NCBI RefSeq assembly: GCF_020509005.1 | Contig: NC_063017.1 | Span: 1,116,001 to 1,180,000 of the forward strand | Direction: 5' to 3' | DNA from: Fulvia fulva | Taxonomy: Eukaryota > Ascomycota > Dothideomycetes > Mycosphaerellales > Mycosphaerellaceae | DNA length: 64,000 nucleotides | The notes under the pieces: generated by a model | What the model saw: the letters and a program-made list of their open reading frames with translations, nothing else | Database searches by the model: none | Told to the model about the DNA's origin: nothing | Position numbers and translations under genes: made by a program | In this document: in pieces, positions 56,323-64,000 of the stretch | Layout of the letters: each line of letters opens with the position of its first letter | How positions within the stretch are numbered: position 1 is the stretch's first letter

Positions 56323-56842
56323 TGTTAGGGCGAGAGCCTGGCCTATAAGATATAAGGGTAAAAGCGAGAATATAGGTACGAAGTACAGATACAAAAGGGT
56401 ATAGTATGATTGCTACACAAAACAAAAGACGAAGAAAGTAAGAGAGGCCTAGGGAAGGCCAGATATTTATACGCGACCCTCGCGAGTACGTGTCCCCGTA
56501 TTAATAGGGCTAACCCGTACGAAGCCGCGCTTAGTAGCTTTGCTCAAAACCTTATTCTAACCTACCCTACGTTCCGAGTCTTCTACGTACTTCTTCTAGG
56601 GTCTAGCGTAGTCGCGGGTACTCGCGGGAGTGCCGTGAGTCACATAGTCACGAGCCGAAGTGAATCTGTTAAGGTTTAGTAGAGGGGTGAATTTAGAGGG
56701 CTAGGTCCCGTAGTAAATGTTACGGGGTATATAATTCTTAGCGCTTATACACTAAGCTAGACTGTCACTTCTTAACGACTTCTGAGTACTCTAAGGCTCT
56801 TCTGTCCCTACCTTCTATACACTCTATAGGGAGACTATAACA
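56323..56842 (-). repeat. Gypsy C 3' LTR
   Basis: 520 bp, TGTTAGGGCGAG to TATAACA on the plus strand. The antisense polypurine tract follows at 56843-56856 (GTAGCCCCCCCG). Confidence 0.9.
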
Positions 56843-56856
56843 GTAGCCCCCCCGAA

Positions 56857-59800
56857 CAAAGCTAAGTTCCTACGAAGCCGTAGTAGTTCTATATATCGAG
56901 GATGTTCAGCTTTAGTACTAGGCCTAGGCCTAATGTTATAGTCGATATACTATTCGTAAGCCCCGTCGAAGAGCTTAGATTCGAAGAGCCTACCGATATT
57001 GACTTCTAGGCCGTCTACGCGGGCGTAGTATTCTTCGATTGCTTGACGATTAAAGATGATATGTTAGATAGGTTCCTATAAGGTATCCTACTTAGGGCAA
57101 CCTTGCTATTCGACTTTATACTTAATCGGCGGTAGTCCTTTAACGTCGTTAGGCTCTACGCGGATTCCCCGGATCTTACGGACGGCATAGTCGTTAGAAG
57201 GTAGGTTAATAGGCTCGTCGACTTCTACTTTATCGGGAGGACCTAGTATGTCTTAGTTTTGGTTCGGGAATAGGTCCTTAGCCGACGGCCGAAGGCGTAC
57301 GGGATAGAAGACGTCGTGGATCTTTATGTTCGTAGGAAGAGCTAGACGGTAGGCGTATGAACTGATACGCTCGGTAATCTTAAAAGGACCTAGGTTCTTC
57401 TAGTTTAGCTTCTTAGAGGGGCGGTCCGTCTTGATGTTCTTAGAGTTAAGGTAGACTATATCGCCTACTTAGTAGTCGGGAGCTAGCTAGCGACGACGAT
57501 TGGCTTGATCCTCGTAGATTGCTTATACGTATACTATCTCGTCGTGAACTTCTTTATAGATCTGTAAGAGTATAGTAGCGAACTCGTCTACTACTTACTC
57601 GTTTACGTCTTCGGTAGGCGGGAGAGGTTCTTCTAGTTCTATACCTATACGAGGGTAGTAACCTCTCGTAGTATAGAAGGGAGAGTAGCTAGTAGTCTCC
57701 GAGTCCTAGTTACGAGTAGCGAACTCTACCGTAGGGATATACTAAGGCCAATCCTTCTAGTAGTAGTCGACGAAGTAACGAAGGACCTACTCGAGGATAG
57801 CGTTCGTAATTTCGGTCTAGCCGTCGGTCTATAGCTAAAAACTAGTCGAGAGGTTATGCTTGATACCTAGGATAGTATATAGACGCTTCTAGAAGTACGA
57901 GATGAACTAGGTGCCTCTATTAGAGGTGATGCTATCCGGGAGGCCTTAAAAGCGCTAGACGAATTCGTAGAATAAGCGAGTAGTCTCCTTTACGGTTATA
58001 CTCTAGTACGGGATTATATACCGGTCCTTAGAGTAACGGTCCACGATCACTAGAAGGGCCTTTGCTTTTACGCCGCTAAAGGTCTTACCGTAAGGAAGAT
58101 CGGTGATAAAGTCTATAGTAATGTGCTTCTACGGACGATTAGGAGCCGGGAGAGGGTATAAGAGACCGTAGGGACGGTAGCGGTTAGCTTTAGCTCTTCG
58201 GTAAGTAGCGTAGTTTAGTACGTAGCGGCGGACGTCCTTCTAGGAATACGGCTACTAGTAACACCTAGCGAGGAGCTTATAGGTCTTAGCTACGCCTAGG
58301 TGACCCCTAGAGGCGGAGTCGTAGATGATTTAAAGAATCTTAGCTCGGATATTAGAGCCTTCGGGCTACGGTACGTAAAGCTTCTTACGGAAGTAGACGA
58401 GACCTTCCTAGAGCTCGTACTCGGATAGCGAGAAGCCCGGGAATGTCCTCGCGCTAGATTCAAGGGCCTAAACTAACTCTTAGGCGTCTATGTCGGCATC
58501 GTACGCTATTCGTACTCGTACTATAATACCTTCGGGCTACTCCTTATTATTAAACCCCTTAAAGTCTAATTCGGATAAGCCGTCGGTCGTTACTAAGCCC
58601 TCTTTATCGTCGTTTAAGTCCTTAGCGTCCGAGGCGTATTTATTAGGCTCGGATTCATCGTTACTCTCGTTAAGGTAGGTAGGAGCGAGCACGAGAGTAG
58701 TAAAGGAAGCGGCGAGCGTAGGCTAGCCGTTCGATAGGTACTCTCGAAGCTCGGAAGAGAGGTTATACTCTTTAATAACTTGTTGCTCTACGATTTGCCG
58801 GCCCCCTCTTCGATTAACTAGAGAGTTACTAGGGCGGCGGGTAAGGGCGTCGGCTATCGAGTTAGCCTTACCGGGCGTGTACGAGATCACGAAGTTAAAC
58901 CGGGAGAGGAACTCGCTCTAGCGGGCCTAGCGACGATTAAGTAGCTTACTCTTTATAAAGTAGACGAGGTTCTTATAGTCGGAGCTTACTTAGACGGGTA
59001 TAGTAGAGCCTTCGAGCTCGGGGCGCTACTCTTCGAAAGCTTTAACGATAGCGAGAAGCTCCTTATCGTAGATCTCGTAGTTATACTCCGTAGCGGTCAT
59101 CTTCTTAGAGAGGAAGGCGACAGGTAACTAGGGGGATTCAGGCGAGCGGCGTTATAGTAGGACACCGCCTACTACGCCGTCGGATACGTCGGTCTCTATA
59201 CGGGTCTCTAGTTCGAAATCGAAGTGCTATAGAAGCGGGTTCTTAACAAACTTCGCTTTAAGCAAGTCAAAAGCCTCCTAGCATTCGTCGGTCTAGGCGA
59301 ACTTCTTACCCTTACGCGTAAGCTTCGTCAAAGGGCGTACTACGCCCGAAAATGCGTAGATAAAGCGGCGATAGAAGTTAGTAAAGCCTAGGAAACCCTA
59401 GACCTCTTTGACGTTCGTAGGAGTATCCTATTCGACGATAGCGTCGATCTTCTCTTAGTCTATCTTAATGCCGTCTACGGTAATAATCAAACTAAGGAAC
59501 TTGACTTCGGTCTTCTTAAACTCGTACTTATCGATATCGAGCTATAAGCCGGCGTCTACGAGCTTCTAAAGGACCTTATAGACGTGCTCGCGGTGCTCCT
59601 CCTTAGTCTCGCTATAGACTAGGATGTCGTCGATATAGGCAGTATAGAACTGATCGAGGAACTCCTAAAGGATGTCGTTAATAAAGTTCTAGAAGGTACT
59701 AGGCCCGTTACAAACGCCGAAGGGCATAACGAGCGACTCGAATAGCCCGTAGCGAGTACGGAAGGCTATAAGATACTCGTGTCCTTCTACTATTCGTAAC

Positions 59801-62080
59801 TTATTGAACGTAGCGATAACATCGAGCTTAGTGAAGTACTTGGCCTTAGAGAGGCACTCGAGCGTCTCCTAAATCAACGGTATTAGGTAGCGGTTCTTCT
59901 TTATAATAGCGTTTAAGCCTCGGTAGTCTACGTAGAAGCGTAGACTACCGCCGGGCTTCTTAACGAATATAACGGGACTGCTAGCGCTAGAACGGCTCGC
60001 TCGAATAAACCCCTTCTTTAGGTTCTCTTCGAGGTATCTCTTAAGGACGATAAGCTCTTCTCGGGACATAGAATATAACGGTCCGAACGGTATCTCTACA
60101 CCTTCTTCTAGCTTAATCTTATAGTCGTAAGGGCGATAAGGAGGCAGCTCGTCTACGGCTTTAGTATCGAATACGTAGAGGATGTGGTGTACCTAAGGAG
60201 GGACCTTAGTAGTAGGGTCGGTAGGTATACGCTTCTTATCGAGCTTCTCGAGGGCGATGTCGATATCGCGGAGAGAGGCGGCGAAGACTTAAGCTTTAGG
60301 CTACTTAGTAGTAGTAGTGAAGGTAGCGGCGTTTACCTAGAAGATCTTAGTATACTTAGGACCGCGCTAAGGCGGCGGAGAAGGCGGAGGTACCGGAGGA
60401 ACTTCTAGAGGGAAGCTGATAGTAAGGGAAGTCTAGTCGATAATAGGTCGGTATCGTCTAAACTAGGGGAGGCCGAGGATAAACTTCTGATACGGTAGGG
60501 ACGTAAGGAAGCTAGTGATCGACATACGCTTGCCTCCGAGGGTGATTAACGTGTATATAACATAAGTAATCTTACTAGTAGTAGTCTCCGTGCCGTTAAA
60601 GAGTTTAAGGGTACGAGGGTACTTTAGTTCCTAGGGTTCGAGGTTAAGAGAGGTCGCGAGTTTATAGTCTATAAAAGACTCGCCTAGTACGCTAGTGTCT
60701 ATAAGAGTGCGATTAGAAGAAGAGAGTTTCTTTAAGCCGATATTTACATTCGTGACGAACGGTTTATAAGCGTAGTCCTTGCCCGTCTCGTCGTATAGGT
60801 CTAGCTATACTATATTGATCCTTAACTTCTTTCCTCTCTTCACTTTCGGTAAACGTTATTCTTAGTCTTTATCGCGTCGATAAGGAAGACCTAGGCTTTT
60901 TCCTACTTAGCGGGAGTAGTAGGAGTAGGCTCGATAGCGCCGATAGCGCCGCGAACCGGGTTACGGGCGTTACGGGTAGCGAGCTACGGACAGTTAGCTA
61001 CGATATAGCCTAGACCGCCGTAGTAGGTATAGAGTCCGGCCTAGCGACGGCGAAGCTTCTCTTCGGGAGTAAGCTTACCGTTGACGAGGCCCTAGACTCG
61101 AGGGACGGCGGTACTAGCGCTAAGATCTATAGCGTTACCTATAGAGACGGGAGGGAGAGCCGTAGGAGCGGCGGCGCCTAGTAGAGTAGCGAAGTGGCTT
61201 CCGGGACCACGAGGCTAACGACCTTAAGAACGGGAAGCGAGGAGAGAGGCGGTATGTTTTATATTAGAGTCGAGGCGCTAGTAGGTCTCGACGAGCTTAC
61301 GGAAGCTTATAGTACCGACGTCCTTGTCCTCGAGGGCTCGAAGAAGCTCTGCTAATAAACCACGGCGGAGAGTGCTCTTCTTAGTCTCTTCGTTATAGCC
61401 GGTAAACCCGATATCGCGGTTAAAGGCCGCGAGGTACTCGGCGAAGCTCTTGTTCTTCTAGAGGAGGTTATAGATAGCGTTCTAGGCGGTGGCTCTACGG
61501 TCTAGATCACTAAAGGCAGCACGGAGGTCCTACATCAAGGTAAGGACGTCCGGGCAGCCGATAGTCTACGTAGCGTTGTCGATATAGTGTTGTACCTAAG
61601 CCGCGGCGTCTCCCCGAAGGAGGGAGAAGACGTACGTAACTTTGTCCTTCTCTTACGGAAAGTGGTCGGCATTAGCTAATAGCTTGATGGTGAGCTGTGT
61701 CTTAAATGCCTCAAACTTACTCTTATTGCCGTCGAACTCGTCTAGGTCGTTAACCTTCTTAGAGAAGTACTAGCGGCGGTTATTATCGGCGTACGGGGCG
61801 AGGTTCTAGAAGGTGTTCACAATACCTTAAAGGTATGTTACTTAGTTGTTTGCTTGCTCGACCTGCTAGGCGGTCTCGCGGAAAGAGGAGACGGTGCGGT
61901 TAATAAGAGCGTAGGCGGTATTAGGGTTAGCGTTTACCTAGGCACTAAAGGTAGCGGCGTTCGAGAAGGGGATATTAGTCTACTTACTAAAGTGGAATAG
62001 AGTGCCTTAGTTGTCGAGGTTAACACTTCTATCGGTAGCGCGGTCACCTATAAGGATGACTCGAGTAGTTAACGGTTTGT
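56857..62080 (-). pseudogene. Gypsy C Gag-Pol, interrupted by RIP stops
   Basis: From the right: Gag (about 61950-61050) with a knuckle remnant YYGGLGYIVANCP near 61025; protease with TLIDTSVLG near 60700; reverse transcriptase with [14 protein letters not shown] near 59935 and AYIDDILV near 59630; RNase H with ETDVSDGVVGG near 59180. Integrase has HITIDFITDLPYG near 58110, PDSITSNRGTQF near 57925 and TDG.TE near 57820, then a GPFKITERI region near 57380. A C-terminal chromodomain (YKVE.QGCPK.DTL near 57110) would target integration to marked chromatin. The 66-codon open piece at 59869-60069 is the start of the reverse transcriptase. Stops sit at Gln/Trp codons. Confidence 0.9.
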
Positions 62081-62093
62081 TAGTCTTTTGTGA

Positions 62094-62618
62094 TGTTAGG
62101 GCGAGAGCCTAGCCTATAAGATATAAGGGTAAAAGCGAGAATGTAGGTACGAAGTGTAGATACAAAAGGGTATAGTATAATTGCTATACAAAACAAAAGA
62201 CGAAGAAAGTAAGAGAGGCCTAGGGAAGGCTAGATATTTATACGCGACCCTCGCGAGTACGTGTCCCCGTATTAATAGGGCTAACCCGTACGAAGCCGCG
62301 CTTAGTAGCTTTGCTCAAAACCTTATTCTAACCTGCCCTACGTTCCGAGTCTTCCACGTGCTTCTTCTAGGGTCTAGCGTAGTCGCGGGTGCTCGCGGGA
62401 GTGCCGTGAGTCACATAGTCACGAGCCGAAGTAAATCTGTTAAGGTTTAGTAGAGGGGTGAATTTGGAGGGCTAGGTCCCGTAGTAAATATTACGGGGCA
62501 TATGATTCTTAGCGCTCACACACTAAGCTAGACTGTCACTTCTTAACTTAACGACTTCTAAGTACTCTGAGGCTCTTCTGTCCCCACCTTCTATATACTC
62601 TATAGGCAGACTATAATA
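62094..62618 (-). repeat. Gypsy C 5' LTR
   Basis: 525 bp, same family as 56323-56842 with scattered transitions and a small internal duplication (CTTAACTTAACG near 62541). Inside it, toward the left, the sense strand reads TCACAAAAGACTAAC next to the LTR end, the position of the primer site; I could not assign a tRNA. Confidence 0.9.
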
Positions 62619-62623
62619 GATAG

Positions 62624-64000
62624 CGAGTAGTTCCTTATTAGAGATATCGTAGTTATATTCTTACGGCGATATCTTCTTAGACATAAAAGCTACTAGGCGC
62701 TATATACCGTCTTCTCCTCGCTACGACATTACTATAGTAGTAACGAAGTCCGACGTATCCGTTTCGAGCTTCGTTTCTCGCCCGGGTACGAAATGTACGA
62801 GTATAATATCGTCCTTAGTAAACGCTTATTTTATACGTTCGAAAGCGTCCTAACATTCGTTACCCTATACCTATAGTACGTCTTTCCTAGTAAGCTATAT
62901 TATCGGGTAGGCGATACCTAAGTAGTTACGAATAAACCGCCTATAGAAGTTATAAAAGCTAAGGAAGGACAGAATATCTATTAGATTACGAGGGGTCTCC
63001 TATTCTTAGATTACGGCGATCTTGTCCTTATCTATCTTAATACCGTCCGCGCCTATAATTAAGCTAAGGTACTTCGTCTCTTAGACGTAAAACTCGTACT
63101 TATCGATATCGAGTTAAAGTCCTGCCTCCTATAGCTTCGCTATAACCTTCTCGACGTAAACGATATACTCCTCTAGGGTATCGCTAAATATAAGTACGTT
63201 ATCGAGGTACGCGGAGGTAAAATCGTCTAGGTACTCTCGGAGCGCGTTATTAGTATATAACTAGAAGGTACCGGGTATATTATAGAGACTAAAGGGCATT
63301 ACTAGACATTCGAATTGACCGTAACGCGTAGTAAGTCCCGCTTTCTACTCGTCCCCTTCCGCGATACGTAAACGATTAAAGGTAGTAATTATATCGAGCT
63401 TAGTAAAGTACTTCTTACTACTAATCCGGTTAAGGGTATCTTAAATAAGTAGGATAGGGTACCTTGATTTTATAGTAATAGCGTTTAGGGCGCGGTAGTT
63501 AATATAGACGCGTAGTCTACTACCTAGTTTATATACGATAATTACCGGTAATACTATAGGTAAGTTACTATATTAGATATTACCTTTCTAAAGTTAGTTA
63601 TCTACCTAAGCTTTTACTACTTCTAACTCTCTATTCAAAATTAGATAGGGCCGCTTAAACGGTAGCCGAGTATCCTTCTTTAGCTTAATCTTATAATCTA
63701 GGCTAGGGCGATAAGATAGTAGCTTATCTGACTCTAACTTCAAGAATAGAGCTTACCGATAATAATATATAGCCGGTAGCTTACCGAGTACGTCGGGGTC
63801 CTTCTACTTCCGGTATAGCTTTTCTAGAAACACGTTATAATTAGCTATATTTATCGCGTAGGCTTCTACCTAGTACTCCTATCGATAACGGAGCGTTTTA
63901 TAGTAGCTGTCTTTAATATATATAGCGTACGTAAATATAGCGTTACCGCCTATAACCTTTCGTACTATTATAGCGTAAAGCCCTAACGCTTATACTATAA
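62624..64000 (-). pseudogene. Gypsy B pol, 5' part (RNase H, reverse transcriptase), runs off the edge
   Basis: Continues gypsy B after gypsy C. RNase H is at about 62630-62830. The reverse transcriptase spans about 62930-63660, with YLDN in place of the YLDD box near 63205 (G-to-A) and the fingers region near 63600. The remaining sequence to the edge is the protease/RT junction region. Gag and the 5' LTR are outside the window. Heavily RIPed. Confidence 0.8.

Larger units (their letters stand above)
56323..62618 (-). mobile_element. Gypsy C: complete chromodomain Ty3/gypsy element, 6.3 kb
   Basis: LTRs 56323-56842 (520 bp) and 62094-62618 (525 bp; the right copy has a small extra AACTT repeat) with 5-bp duplication GATAG. 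LTRs start TGTTAGGG and end ATAACA (ATAATA in the right copy, a RIP change). The gag-pol order is complete on the minus strand, but TAG/TAA stops interrupt it. RIP is clearly lighter than in gypsy A or B. A solo LTR of this family lies at 43769. Confidence 0.93.

Noticed and set aside
60184..60408. Plus-strand 74-codon frame ending in an Arg run
   Set aside because: Antisense to the gypsy C protease/RT region; the Arg run reflects GGCGG-type repeats on that strand.

Overview
The window is a repeat-dense, transposon-nested stretch of a filamentous ascomycete genome (Pezizomycotina, plausibly Dothideomycetes; the class is a guess). The evidence is short fungal introns in the host genes, fungal transposon families (Fot1/pogo, Tad-like LINEs, Ty1/copia, chromodomain Ty3/gypsy), and strong repeat-induced point mutation (RIP). 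In most of the window CpA and TpG are nearly absent, TpA is in excess, CpG is kept, and reading frames carry TAG/TAA where Gln or Trp codons stood. Almost none of the short open frames there are genes.

Layout: 0-3.0 kb, mildly RIPed copia pol fragment with LTR. 3.4-5.7 kb, two tandem 1.13-kb pogo derivatives, one with its body inverted. 5.7-12.9 kb, Fot1/pogo transposon split by a 5.1-kb LINE. 13.1-14.0 kb, un-RIPed degenerate repeat. 14.0-17.8 kb, transposase fragment and minus-strand gypsy pol. 18.1-25.9 kb, plus-strand gag-like frame split by a LINE with an unrelated 1.08-kb head. 26-37.58 kb, another Tad-like LINE whose 3' region carries an intact 6,775-bp Ty1/copia element (30628-37402) with identical 207-bp LTRs, 5-bp target duplication and a 1,751-codon open frame. 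37.6-42.2 kb, a small un-RIPed island with two convincing host genes: an EthD-domain protein (39771-40292, one intron) and a p24/EMP24 cargo receptor (40416-41234, minus, three introns); they converge tail to tail. 42.4-64 kb, a second RIPed nest: a pogo derivative, a copia LTR fragment split by a solo gypsy LTR, gypsy 'A' split by a RIPed sister of the intact copia (46015-52539), and gypsy 'B' split by a complete chromodomain gypsy 'C' (56323-62618), with B running off the right edge.

Nesting and exact target duplications give an insertion order. The key contrast is the pristine copia inside a RIPed LINE, while its sister 8.6 kb away is RIPed: the family transposed after RIP had acted on its landing site. 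The most unusual structures are the chimeric LINE resembling Magnaporthe MINE elements, the copia with a half-tRNA-iMet-type primer site, an altered protease motif and a 1-kb structured 3' region with tRNA-like boxes, and the internally inverted pogo copy. I see no clearly new defence or metabolic system. Boundaries given as approximate were judged by eye.
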